Shown: one piece after another, positions 1 through 7,929 of the stretch
Numbering within the stretch: position 1 is the first letter of the stretch
Layout: every line of letters begins with the position of its first letter
DNA from: CAZXEU01 sp965207385
Lineage (GTDB): Bacteria; Bacteroidota; Rhodothermia; Rhodothermales; Bin80
Direction: 5' to 3'
Length of the DNA stretch: 64,000 nucleotides
Assembly: GCA_965207385.1 (NCBI GenBank)
Contig: CBDBLZ010000021.1
Coordinates: forward strand, 744,001 to 808,000
Made by a program: the position numbers and the translations under genes
The notes under the pieces: generated by a model
Databases searched by the model: none
What the model was told of the DNA's origin: nothing
The model's input: only the letters and a program-made list of their open reading frames with translations

Positions 1-741
1 GGTGAACTGGTGGGAGCCGATGTTTACGTGCCGCCGGACGAAGCCGAGGTGGATCCGTACACGCGTGTTCTGCAGCTCGACAGAGCCACGACAAAGAAGC
101 TGGCGATGATACAGGATTTTTCTACTCGCCAGAGGACCGGCAAGCTACGACGGCTCACGATCAGGTTTCTTGTATCTCCGGTGGAGTTTCACGACGACGG
201 AGCGGGCAGGTTAGGAGGTGTTCGCCTCGTCAAGAACGAGTTGTATGAGACGGACGAAGGAAGCCTGCGTCCCCGGCCAACCGGTGAATTTGAGGAATTG
301 GCGGCCGGGACGGTGTTTCGCTCTGTTGGCTACAGAGGCGTGCCGCTATCCGGACTTCCCTTCAATGATTCCTGGGGTGTTGTACCGAGCAATAAAGGAC
401 GTGTCATTGATCCTGAAACTGGTGATCCTGTCGCCGGCATGTACGTTGGCGGCTGGATCAAGCGCGGTCCCACCGGTGTGATCGGCACAAACAAGCGGGA
501 CGCTCAGGAGACGGTCTCGTCCATGTGTGAGGACTATCTGGCAGGCCGGCATCTTGAACCATCAGAGCCGCAGGCGGATGCGCTAGAGGAGGCGCTCCGA
601 AGGCGTCAGCCGAGTGTATTTACCTGGCAGGACTGGGAGCAAGTCAACGCTGCCGAAGTGGCAAGGGGAGCCGAATCGGGTCGCCCGAGAGTCAAGTTTA
701 CGACGGTGGAGCAGATGATGGCCGTGCTGGAGCACGTGTAG
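1..741 (+). CDS. Ferredoxin-NADP+ reductase, FprA-type (3' part)
   Basis: This is the C-terminal ~246 residues of a flavoprotein that moves electrons between NADPH and ferredoxin; the frame is open from base 1, so the start lies outside the window. Visible are the segment F-L-V-S-P-V-E-F, the motif R-S-V-G-Y-R-G-V-P-L and, near the C-terminus, G-W-I-K-R-G-P-T-G-V-I-G-T-N-K. These are typical of the FAD-binding C-terminal half of the adrenodoxin-reductase/FprA family. The N-terminal dinucleotide-binding region is not in view. A GTG at position 10 is only an internal Val codon. The neighbour downstream is on the opposite strand, so this gene ends its transcription unit. Cytoplasmic. Family assignment is firm; the physiological partner is unknown, although a 7Fe ferredoxin gene lies at 42881. 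Confidence 0.88.
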   Translation, partial: GELVGADVYVPPDEAEVDPYTRVLQLDRATTKKLAMIQDFSTRQRTGKLRRLTIRFLVSPVEFHDDGAGRLGGVRLVKNELYETDEGSLRPRPTGEFEELAAGTVFRSVGYRGVPLSGLPFNDSWGVVPSNKGRVIDPETGDPVAGMYVGGWIKRGPTGVIGTNKRDAQETVSSMCEDYLAGRHLEPSEPQADALEEALRRRQPSVFTWQDWEQVNAAEVARGAESGRPRVKFTTVEQMMAVLEHV

Positions 742-1212
742 GGCATAGAGCCTTGCCCGGCTGGTTCGCTGCCTCGATGGCACCGGCCTGAATGGATGCC
801 CCGTGCACCGCGACGCAGCCCGTGCTGCCAGCAATCAAATTGGTTCTGGACGGTCCGCGCAGGCATCCGGATTCTCGGGCTTTCAAGGATGCCGAAGGTG
901 CCGTTTGCGGCGCGCCATATCATTCGCCGAACTGGTGCCAGGGAGGCACACAGCACCGGACTCCTGACGGTCTCGGCAGAGCGGCCGAATGGCAGCAGCT
1001 CCGTAGCGGGCCGCTAATGCTGCGTCGTCGCCGGTTGGCGGGGGCGCGCGATCGGGGCGCGGACTCGGCACCTGGCAGATTCACGTGTCTGCTGAATAGC
1101 TCCGAACGATCAACTTCTCCTGAAAAAGGCAGCGCCCTTGCGCTCCGTACATGCGGGCTCAGCCGCTCACGACCCGCACCGGAGGCCCGGAGGACGCGAT
1201 GACTCCGCGATC
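742..1212. other. Intergenic, no gene recognised
   Basis: A 471-base stretch between two genes that converge here (the reductase ending at 741 and the GH16 gene ending at 1213). Open frames exist on both strands but have no family resemblance and look like GC-rich chance frames. I see no tRNA, clear hairpin terminator or repeat. Confidence 0.6.
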
Positions 1213-3126
1213 CTACTTTCGCACAAGAAGCATCGGTCGCGTTTTCACGGACTCTTTTGTCGTCAACCGAGAAAAATACACGCCGGTACTGAGGTCACGG
1301 CCGTTTAGCAACGTGTGGTAAGTCCCTCGGACGTGGTGGCCGTCAACCAGCGTGACCATGTGTTGGCCCAGCGAATTGAATACTTCCAGACTGACGGGAC
1401 CCTGTGTGTTCACGCCATAGACTATACGGGTCGATTCCGCAAACGGATTCGGATAATTGCCAAGCAGTACGATTGCTCCCTGGTGCGGGACAGGTTCCGC
1501 AGACAAGGGTGAATCGAGCGTAAATCGCAGCCAGTTCACCCTGAATCCGGTCTCAAGCATGCGAAGTCGCATCCGGTGCCGGCCAGCTGCAAGGATTACG
1601 CCGGTGTGCGTCACGGTACCCCAATTCATCGTGGTCGAAGCGTTCTCGTACACGATGGGCCCCGTCACATCCTCGCCATCGAATTCCATGGCGAAGGAGG
1701 CCGTCGGAGCCTGCGTCCCCATGCGCGCTTCCAGCGTGTAGACACCGCTTTCGGCTACGTCTACCGTGTATTCCAGCCACTCTCGCCGCGTAATTCCAGC
1801 CACGTCGTAGCCGTGGCCATCGGTAGAAAAATCCACATCGACGCCTTCGTCCAAGCGAATGCCCGCGTTGTCATTTGACGGGGTCAAATCCGCGTACGCA
1901 ATTCCGGGACCGCCCAGATCATAGAATTCGGCCTCAATACGGCCGGGAATGCTATGTGGCGCGATCAGATACGGGGCCTGGCCGCAGTTGTCGCCAACCT
2001 TCAGCGCGAGCGTGTCAGACTGTGCAGACCATCCGCCGTCATCCACTGCCTGTGCACGGAGCGTGTAGCACCCCGGGTGTATGTCATCAACTGCCAGGCT
2101 GAACGGTGGCGCATCAAAGGATGCAAGGAGGCCGTCACCCTGAAAAAGGTGCAATTGGGTGACTGTGCCGTCAGGGTCGCTGGCTTCCGCCGTTATTTCC
2201 AGCCGCTGCCCGGGCTGAAGCACATCTGGCGCACTGACGCTCACTTCGGGAAGTCCTGTGTACCGGTATACGCGAACGTGATCAACTACCAGCTGCTGCG
2301 GGAATATGCTGTCGTCCACTCCCTGGACTCCACCCCAGGATCCCCCGACGGCGATGTTCATGAGCAGGTGAAACGGCCGGTCAAATGGCCATGCTGGCCA
2401 GCCGGTGTTTGCGTTGAAAAAGCGAAAAAACACCGTTCCGTCCACCGAGAATTCTATCTCTTGAGGCGACCACTCCGCGGCGTAGTCATGGAAAGCCTCC
2501 GTGGCGTCGGAAATATGAATCTGGCCGCCTTGCTGCGTGTTGTTCAGGTGATTGAATCGGTCCGTGTGCACGGTGGCATGGACAGTGTTGGGATTGTACC
2601 CCACATGCTCCATGATGTCGATTTCGCCCGTATCGGGCCAGCGACCGTTACCGTAGCTGCTGGCGGTCGGCAACATCCAGATGGCCGGCCAGGTGCCACG
2701 GCCTCGCGGCAGCTTTGCGCGCACCTCGATGCGGCCATAGGTCCAGTCGCCCCTGCCCTTGGAAACCAGTCTTGCGGAAGTGTAATCCCTGCTGAAGCCT
2801 GTCTCCCTGCGTGCCTCGATAATGAGCGCGGTGCCGTCTACACGGGCATTCTGCGCCCTATTCTCAGTATAGTACTGCAATTCGCGGTTGCCCCAGCCGC
2901 CGCCACCCACATCGTAAGTCCAGAGCGCAGAGTCCGGCAGTCCGGTGTAGTCAAATTCGTCTGCCCAGGACAGGACCCAACTTTGCGCATAGGCCACGGG
3001 CACTAGTGTCGTGTAGAGACACAGAGCCGCAAGTCCTCCGGCGCAATTCTTGTGGTATCTTGCCACAGGCAGGTTGACAGGTCCCTTGGCGCTTGGCGAT
3101 TGTCCATCAGACAAGCGTTTCCGCAT
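1213..3126 (-). CDS. Secreted GH16 beta-glucanase with Ig-like, CBM6 and T9SS domains
   Basis: Extracellular endo-beta-1,3(4)-glucanase (laminarinase-like). Numbered from the start chosen here, a signal peptide covers ~27-48 and ends V-A-Y-A-Q. The GH16 domain (~50-300) has the catalytic signature E168-I-D170-I-M-E173. An Ig-like domain (~300-385), a CBM6-type carbohydrate-binding domain (~395-535) and a C-terminal T9SS sorting domain with N-Y-P-N-P-F follow. The frame stays open to 3285, but that start would overlap the divergent gene that begins at 3183. The ATG at 3126 is non-overlapping and leaves a basic region before the hydrophobic core. A GTG at ~3066 is another possibility. The gene lies beside the TonB/LacI locus, which suggests a role in degrading beta-glucan outside the cell. 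Substrate is inferred from family, not seen. Confidence 0.9.
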   Translation of the reverse strand: MRKRLSDGQSPSAKGPVNLPVARYHKNCAGGLAALCLYTTLVPVAYAQSWVLSWADEFDYTGLPDSALWTYDVGGGGWGNRELQYYTENRAQNARVDGTALIIEARRETGFSRDYTSARLVSKGRGDWTYGRIEVRAKLPRGRGTWPAIWMLPTASSYGNGRWPDTGEIDIMEHVGYNPNTVHATVHTDRFNHLNNTQQGGQIHISDATEAFHDYAAEWSPQEIEFSVDGTVFFRFFNANTGWPAWPFDRPFHLLMNIAVGGSWGGVQGVDDSIFPQQLVVDHVRVYRYTGLPEVSVSAPDVLQPGQRLEITAEASDPDGTVTQLHLFQGDGLLASFDAPPFSLAVDDIHPGCYTLRAQAVDDGGWSAQSDTLALKVGDNCGQAPYLIAPHSIPGRIEAEFYDLGGPGIAYADLTPSNDNAGIRLDEGVDVDFSTDGHGYDVAGITRREWLEYTVDVAESGVYTLEARMGTQAPTASFAMEFDGEDVTGPIVYENASTTMNWGTVTHTGVILAAGRHRMRLRMLETGFRVNWLRFTLDSPLSAEPVPHQGAIVLLGNYPNPFAESTRIVYGVNTQGPVSLEVFNSLGQHMVTLVDGHHVRGTYHTLLNGRDLSTGVYFSRLTTKESVKTRPMLLVRK

Positions 3127-3182
3127 CCTGGCTCGCAGGTCAATCAGCCGCAACCCGATCAAGTTACGGCTGACGCCCGCCC

Positions 3183-4838
3183 ATGGCAAACAAGGATCGG
3201 ATAGAGGGCTCGCAGTGCCAGGAAAGCGGCCTGTCAGCGGCTTGGGCAGCTTCGCTGCTCTTGATGGTGGCATGCGGTGAAGCAACCAGGTTTACGGATG
3301 TTTCAGTCGAGGCAGGACTCGGCACCTTTGTGCACGAAACGGGTGCGCGGGGAGATTTCTGGATGCCGGAGATTCTTGGGTCCGGTGCGGCGGCGTTTGA
3401 TTGGGACGGAGACCGATGGCCGGATCTGCTTTTGGTCGGCGGAGGCACTTGGGAAGAGGGCTCTCCGCCTGCACTGAGGCTCTTTCAGAATAGCCGGAAC
3501 GGCACATTTGCCGAGAAAACCGCTGAGGCGGGCCTGCAGGATCTGTCTGCGTACGGTTTCGGTCTGGCCACTTCAGATTTCGATAACGACGGAGATACGG
3601 ATGTATACCTTACGGCACTCGAGGCCAACCTGCTCCTGCGCAATGACGGAGGTGTCTTCACGGAGATCGGTGAGGAATCCGGTGTTCGCGGAAGGCCGGA
3701 ATGGAGTACAGCTGCACTGTTTTTTGACGCCGACAGGGATGGCTGGCTGGACTTGTATGTCGGAGGCTATGTCCAGTGGGATTCGACTGCGGATATTGCC
3801 TGCACCGGACCAGAGGGACAGAAGATCTACTGTACTCCACACGTGTACACCGGAGCGCCCCATCGTCTGTACCACAACAATGGTGACGGAACGTTTGCCG
3901 ACTGGACCGCACAGTCCGGGTTGCTTCCGACGCCCGGCAAGACGCTGGGGGCCGTTAGCCTGGACTACAATGGAGATCTCTGGCCGGACCTGGCTGTGGC
4001 GAATGACCTGCAGGCTGACCAACTCTACGAAAACAACCGTGATGGAACGTTTACCGAGCGCGGAGTGGTCAGCGGGATCGCATTTGATGCGCGCGGCATC
4101 GCGACGGCCGGCATGGGCATCTCAACTGGTGACATTGACGGTTCGGGAGAGGCCGCGCTGGTCATAGGAAACTTCTCCAATCAGATGACGGCCGTATTCC
4201 GTCATGTCGGCGGCGGGCGATTTGTTGATCTCTCCGCCATTTCCCGTATCGGAGGCAGCAGCCGTCTGACGCTCGCATTCGGATTATTCCTGTTGGACGC
4301 AGACCTGGATGGTGACCAGGATGTTTTCGTCGCCAACGGACATATCCACGAGCACGTAGATCAAGATGCAGGTGGAATTTCGTATCGTCAGGCACCACAC
4401 CTGTTCATCAACCAGGGTCGGGGCGCATTCCTGGATGAAGCTGCGGCATTTCCGGCGATCCTCGGCCGCGGCGCGGCATATGTCGACTTTGACCGGGACG
4501 GTGATCTCGACATGCTGGTGACGCAGAACGGCAATGGCGTCCGGCTTTGGCGAAATGAGCTCGGCGGCCGCTTCGTACGCATATTGCTACAGGGTCGGAA
4601 GAGTAACAGGGACGGTATCGGCGCGCGGGTAACGCTGTTTGCCGCCGGTTTGCGCCAGGTGCGGTACGTGAATGCGGGTGGCAGTTATCTTTCGCAGTCG
4701 GAGCGGGCATTGACCTTTGGGATGGGCACCCGGCCCCGTGCAGATTCGCTGCGCATCGAGTGGCCAAGCGGGCGCACTACATCGTTGTCATCGGTGCCGG
4801 TCGATACGTTATTGATCGTGACGGAGCCGGGGGTGTAA
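3183..4838 (+). CDS. CRTAC1-family lipoprotein (FG-GAP/VCBS repeats, ASPIC/UnbV)
   Basis: A 551-residue surface protein. The N-terminus has a hydrophobic stretch ending L-M-V-A-C, a plausible lipobox. Many FG-GAP/VCBS blades follow, with Ca-binding D-x-D-x-D-G-type loops such as D-F-D-N-D-G-D and D-A-D-L-D-G-D, building a beta-propeller. The C-terminal ~70 residues match the ASPIC/UnbV module (R-I-E-W-P-S-G-R-T-T). Function of the family is not settled; adhesion or ligand binding is inferred. The stop overlaps the next gene by one base (TAATG), so the two are translationally coupled. A paralogous pair of the same order lies at 20520-17624 on the other strand. The ATG at 3183 has no obvious ribosome-binding site. 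Confidence 0.88.
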   Translation: MANKDRIEGSQCQESGLSAAWAASLLLMVACGEATRFTDVSVEAGLGTFVHETGARGDFWMPEILGSGAAAFDWDGDRWPDLLLVGGGTWEEGSPPALRLFQNSRNGTFAEKTAEAGLQDLSAYGFGLATSDFDNDGDTDVYLTALEANLLLRNDGGVFTEIGEESGVRGRPEWSTAALFFDADRDGWLDLYVGGYVQWDSTADIACTGPEGQKIYCTPHVYTGAPHRLYHNNGDGTFADWTAQSGLLPTPGKTLGAVSLDYNGDLWPDLAVANDLQADQLYENNRDGTFTERGVVSGIAFDARGIATAGMGISTGDIDGSGEAALVIGNFSNQMTAVFRHVGGGRFVDLSAISRIGGSSRLTLAFGLFLLDADLDGDQDVFVANGHIHEHVDQDAGGISYRQAPHLFINQGRGAFLDEAAAFPAILGRGAAYVDFDRDGDLDMLVTQNGNGVRLWRNELGGRFVRILLQGRKSNRDGIGARVTLFAAGLRQVRYVNAGGSYLSQSERALTFGMGTRPRADSLRIEWPSGRTTSLSSVPVDTLLIVTEPGV

Positions 4839-5623
4839 TGAGCGTGCGCGCCGTGGCGGGTATTACACTACAGATATTGATCTTGGGCTGCAGTCCGCAG
4901 GTTGAAAACTTGTCGCCCGAAGCGGCACTGCAACTGCAGGATGCCGTCGCGGCGCTGCGCGAGAGCGATTTGGAGCGTGCGCTGGCGTTGGCCGATAGTG
5001 CCGTGGCCCTGGCGCCGCACCATCCGCACAGCCACTTTGTGCAGGGGCAGGCGTACTACGCATTGGCCGAGTTCGCAGCTGCCCGAAGCGCGTGGGAACG
5101 GGTCGTGACACTGGAGCCCAGGAACTGGGCGTGGTGGCAGAGCTTGGGAGATGTCACGTTCCGGCAGCAGGAATACGCGTCCTCGCTCCGCTACTACAAG
5201 CGGTCCCTGCGGCTGCATTCTGATCCAGTCTCCTGGCACGGGGCCGCGGGTGTGTACTGGGAATTGGGCAGGCCACTGGCGGCACGGCGAGCCTGCGCAA
5301 GGGCTCTGGCAGTGGATTCAGCCTACGCCCCTGCATACCTAAGTCTCTCCCTGATTGCGGAGCACGCCGGCGAATTGGAGCAGGCCCTTCGATTCGCCGA
5401 ACAGTCCATGAGGCATGGACCTGGAGAGATGGCTTCCTTGCTTGCCGCAGGACGCCTCCACCGTTTGCTTGGCAATCCGCACGAGGCTATACCGCTATTG
5501 CAGAAGGCTCTACGCGGCGCGCCGCAAAGCGTGGAAGCGCACTACAATATGGCCCAGGCGCTGCAGGACGCCGGGAGAGCGGAACAGGCGGCGCGGGTAA
5601 TGGCTGGTGCTACAGTGCCATAA
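4838..5623 (+). CDS. TPR-repeat lipoprotein partnered with CRTAC1 protein
   Basis: A 261-residue protein. The start chosen is the ATG overlapping the CRTAC1 stop by one base; it gives an ideal lipoprotein signal ending L-I-L-G-C-S (Cys ~17). A longer in-frame extension to 4760 would run through the coding end of the neighbour and is rejected. About six tetratricopeptide repeats follow (A-L-A-L-A-D-S-A-V-A-L-A-P-type helices), a scaffold for protein-protein contact, probably tethered to the outer membrane. The partner is likely the CRTAC1 protein, since the pairing recurs at 18835-17624. The 3' end overlaps the convergent parvulin gene by 14 bases. Confidence 0.85.
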   Translation: MSVRAVAGITLQILILGCSPQVENLSPEAALQLQDAVAALRESDLERALALADSAVALAPHHPHSHFVQGQAYYALAEFAAARSAWERVVTLEPRNWAWWQSLGDVTFRQQEYASSLRYYKRSLRLHSDPVSWHGAAGVYWELGRPLAARRACARALAVDSAYAPAYLSLSLIAEHAGELEQALRFAEQSMRHGPGEMASLLAAGRLHRLLGNPHEAIPLLQKALRGAPQSVEAHYNMAQALQDAGRAEQAARVMAGATVP

Positions 5624-6938
5624 TCTGCCTGAATAACGCACTGTCGACATGGACGGGAAGCGAATTCCTCAATGCTCCTTCTGTCAGAGTCGAGTCAAGT
5701 CCACGAGCTCGCAAGTGTGCGGCGGTAAAGGAACGCAAATCGGATTCCAGGTCCTCCTCTACAAGTCGGCTGCCCGAGAGTCCAGCCAGCTCACCTGCGC
5801 GCGCAAAGGCTTCGTTGCGGAGTGCACGTCCCACGGACGCTGCGGTCCGCTGCGTTGCTTCCCCAAATGGCAATTCGGGCAGCCAGAAGAAGAAGTCCGA
5901 GGCGGTAAAGACGTGCTGCCGGCCGTCCTGGCGATATGTGGCAAGCGGCGAGTCCGGCTCCAGTGGCATGGGAGCTGCCTGATCTCCCTGGGCCAGATCA
6001 ATCCCGGCGGGCTCCGCACGATGCTCCAGGCGGCGCAGGGCAAAGCCCAGCGCCCGAATTCCTTCCGGATTGACCACCACGTCCAGCTCTTCCATGAAGC
6101 TGCGTACGAATCGGTCACCCAACAATCGCCGGCGGCGGAGCCGCAAGAGGCTCGCGATACCAGCCTTGCGCGTCTGGTAGTCAGCTTCCGTAATGATGGG
6201 CGAGCGCAGTCTGTCTTCGACGCGAATTATGTGATACCCTTGCCGGCCGCGTACGGGCTGCGAGAACGCACCCACGTCCAGATCGAATGCGGCTTCCGCC
6301 ACGGCATCGTCCACCTGAAAGTACCGGATGATTCCCAGGAAGCCGGCAGCGGAATCGAACTGCGCTGTATCGAAGCAGTCCTGTGCCTCTTCGAGAAATG
6401 GACGCCCCGCCTTGATACGTGCATGTGCCGCCTCTGCACTCTTCGCGTTAGCGTATAGCAGGTGCCGTGCAATGACTGGCTGTTTGTGGCGCAGGAACGC
6501 GCGGCGCACCTCCTTGTCGGTCAGCGGTGGCAGCCTCTTCAGCAAGGCCTCTTCATAGAAGCGACCGCCTAGCGCTCTCTTCTTGGCCCTGCTTTCAAAC
6601 GCTTCCGTATCGGTGTCGCGATCAAGTCCCTGCCGGACTGCTTCGCCGTACAGCAACTGGTCCTCGATGAGGCGGTCAAGGTGCGCACGGCGGGTCTGCT
6701 CCGTATCGTTCGCCCCTGTACTCGCAAGGAGCTGCGCGTAGGAGCGCTCGAATTCGCCCACGGTTATGGCGTAGCCATCGGCAGTGGCCAGGATCTGCTC
6801 CCGGTCACCGGCTGCGTCATGGCCGCAGGCCACCAGTACCAGCAAAGCCAAGGCCGCCGCTGCCTGCCAGCACTCAGAAATAGATGCGGAAATCCAGCAT
6901 CTGCGTATTCCCGAGGAGATCATACGGCGTATACGCAT
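5610..6938 (-). CDS. PpiC-type (parvulin) peptidyl-prolyl isomerase lipoprotein
   Basis: Up to 442 residues. A lipoprotein signal ends L-V-L-V-A-C-G. A SurA/PrsA-like N-terminal helical region carries L-I-E-D-Q-L-L-Y-G-E-A, and a parvulin domain at roughly 165-260 contains the A-R-H-L-L and G-Y-H-I-I-R-V-E-D motifs. A long helical C-terminal region follows. It would act as a periplasmic or outer-membrane foldase for secreted or barrel proteins. The gene is last in the operon that starts near 16241, so it may help fold the co-encoded TonB receptor and PorV-like barrel. Start is uncertain: ATGs at 6938 and 6923 both lie inside the end of the upstream gene (overlap 50-65 bases), and there is no later ATG before the signal peptide. 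The 3' end overlaps the convergent TPR gene by 14 bases. Confidence 0.82.
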   Translation of the reverse strand: MRIRRMISSGIRRCWISASISECWQAAAALALLVLVACGHDAAGDREQILATADGYAITVGEFERSYAQLLASTGANDTEQTRRAHLDRLIEDQLLYGEAVRQGLDRDTDTEAFESRAKKRALGGRFYEEALLKRLPPLTDKEVRRAFLRHKQPVIARHLLYANAKSAEAAHARIKAGRPFLEEAQDCFDTAQFDSAAGFLGIIRYFQVDDAVAEAAFDLDVGAFSQPVRGRQGYHIIRVEDRLRSPIITEADYQTRKAGIASLLRLRRRRLLGDRFVRSFMEELDVVVNPEGIRALGFALRRLEHRAEPAGIDLAQGDQAAPMPLEPDSPLATYRQDGRQHVFTASDFFFWLPELPFGEATQRTAASVGRALRNEAFARAGELAGLSGSRLVEEDLESDLRSFTAAHLRARGLDSTLTEGALRNSLPVHVDSALFRQIMAL

Positions 6939-7929
6939 AGTCGAATCCGGTGCGTATGCCCAGCGTCCGCACGTTCAGTCCGGCGCCGAGTGTCAGGTGG
7001 CTGTCAACGTGATCAACAAACAGGTCCTTGTAACCCGCTCGTACATCGAAACTGAAGGTGCGGTTGAGGAAGCGGAGCTGCCACCCAAAATCCCCGTTCA
7101 GACTGTTGTCGTTGCTTTGATGGGCATCTGCCAATGTCAGGAGCTCCACGTGATCCAGCTTTACAATGGGCAAGGCCATGCCAAACTTGAAAGAAAGCGG
7201 CAAGTCCCATGTGTCCATTTCCAGGCGGGCTGGAACATCCGGGTTGTTGCCGCTGGTCGTCTCGTCAACATCGACAAATACGATGCTGTTCACGCCGCTC
7301 ATCTGCATCTTGCTGCCGAAGTTCTGGATGGAAGCAGCCAGCGCCAGCCCCTGCAGATACTGGGTCTGGAGTACGAACCCGAAGTCAAATCCGATGGCGT
7401 CCGCACTCATGTCCCGGATCTGCTGCCGCACATACTTTGCGGTGCCCCCAAAATAGAATGATGCGGTGAGCGGCTGTGCGTAGGTCAACCCGAGGCTGAA
7501 GTCAGCCGCCCGGAACGTTTCGCCGGTACCTTCCGGTAGCGGCACGGTACGAACCTTCATGGTTCCGTAGTCGACGGAGGTGACACCTATCCCGATGGTG
7601 TGCGTCCCGTACACCGGAATGGCTACTGCCGCGGCGCTATACGTGATGTCGGCAAACCAGCGCGCATGCGAGAGCATCAAGCTGCCTTGCTCTCTGCCAT
7701 AAGGCGAGCGGGCAGCGCCTGCGGGATTCCAGAAGAGCGCGTCCGCTCCGGTTGCCAGCGCCGTGTAGGCATGCCCGACAGCCTGCCCTCGGGCGCCTGT
7801 GCCCAGCGTCAGAAAGGTCGCGGCCGTGGTTCCGGTCCTGGTCTGTGCCATCGCGCCTGTAGCCAGAGCGACGAGCGCCAGCACGGCCGTACAGCGTGGC
7901 GCAATTGGCCTTTGAGGAGATCGCCTCAC
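6874..7929 (-). CDS. PorV/PorQ-family outer-membrane beta-barrel protein
   Basis: A 351-residue protein with a signal peptide ending A-M-A-Q (~26-29) and a FadL-like barrel. The N-terminal hallmark F-L-T-L-G-T-G-A-R-G followed by A-L-F-W-N-P-A-G-A is characteristic of PorV/UPF0164 proteins, and the C-terminus ends in an aromatic residue (R-I-Y-F), as outer-membrane barrels do. PorV proteins shuttle T9SS cargo to the surface-attachment complex. Here the gene sits directly after a T9SS cargo gene and a TonB receptor, so it may serve this locus. Start is GTG at 7929 within a GTGA overlap with the preceding gene. The downstream parvulin gene begins inside its 3' end. Confidence 0.85.
   Translation of the reverse strand: MRRSPQRPIAPRCTAVLALVALATGAMAQTRTGTTAATFLTLGTGARGQAVGHAYTALATGADALFWNPAGAARSPYGREQGSLMLSHARWFADITYSAAAVAIPVYGTHTIGIGVTSVDYGTMKVRTVPLPEGTGETFRAADFSLGLTYAQPLTASFYFGGTAKYVRQQIRDMSADAIGFDFGFVLQTQYLQGLALAASIQNFGSKMQMSGVNSIVFVDVDETTSGNNPDVPARLEMDTWDLPLSFKFGMALPIVKLDHVELLTLADAHQSNDNSLNGDFGWQLRFLNRTFSFDVRAGYKDLFVDHVDSHLTLGAGLNVRTLGIRTGFDYAYTPYDLLGNTQMLDFRIYF

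Noticed and set aside
1954..3006. Long plus-strand open frame (350 aa) inside the GH16 gene
   Set aside because: Antisense to a well-supported enzyme with an intact active site; composition is Arg/His/Cys-rich and matches no family. A shadow frame of GC-rich coding DNA.
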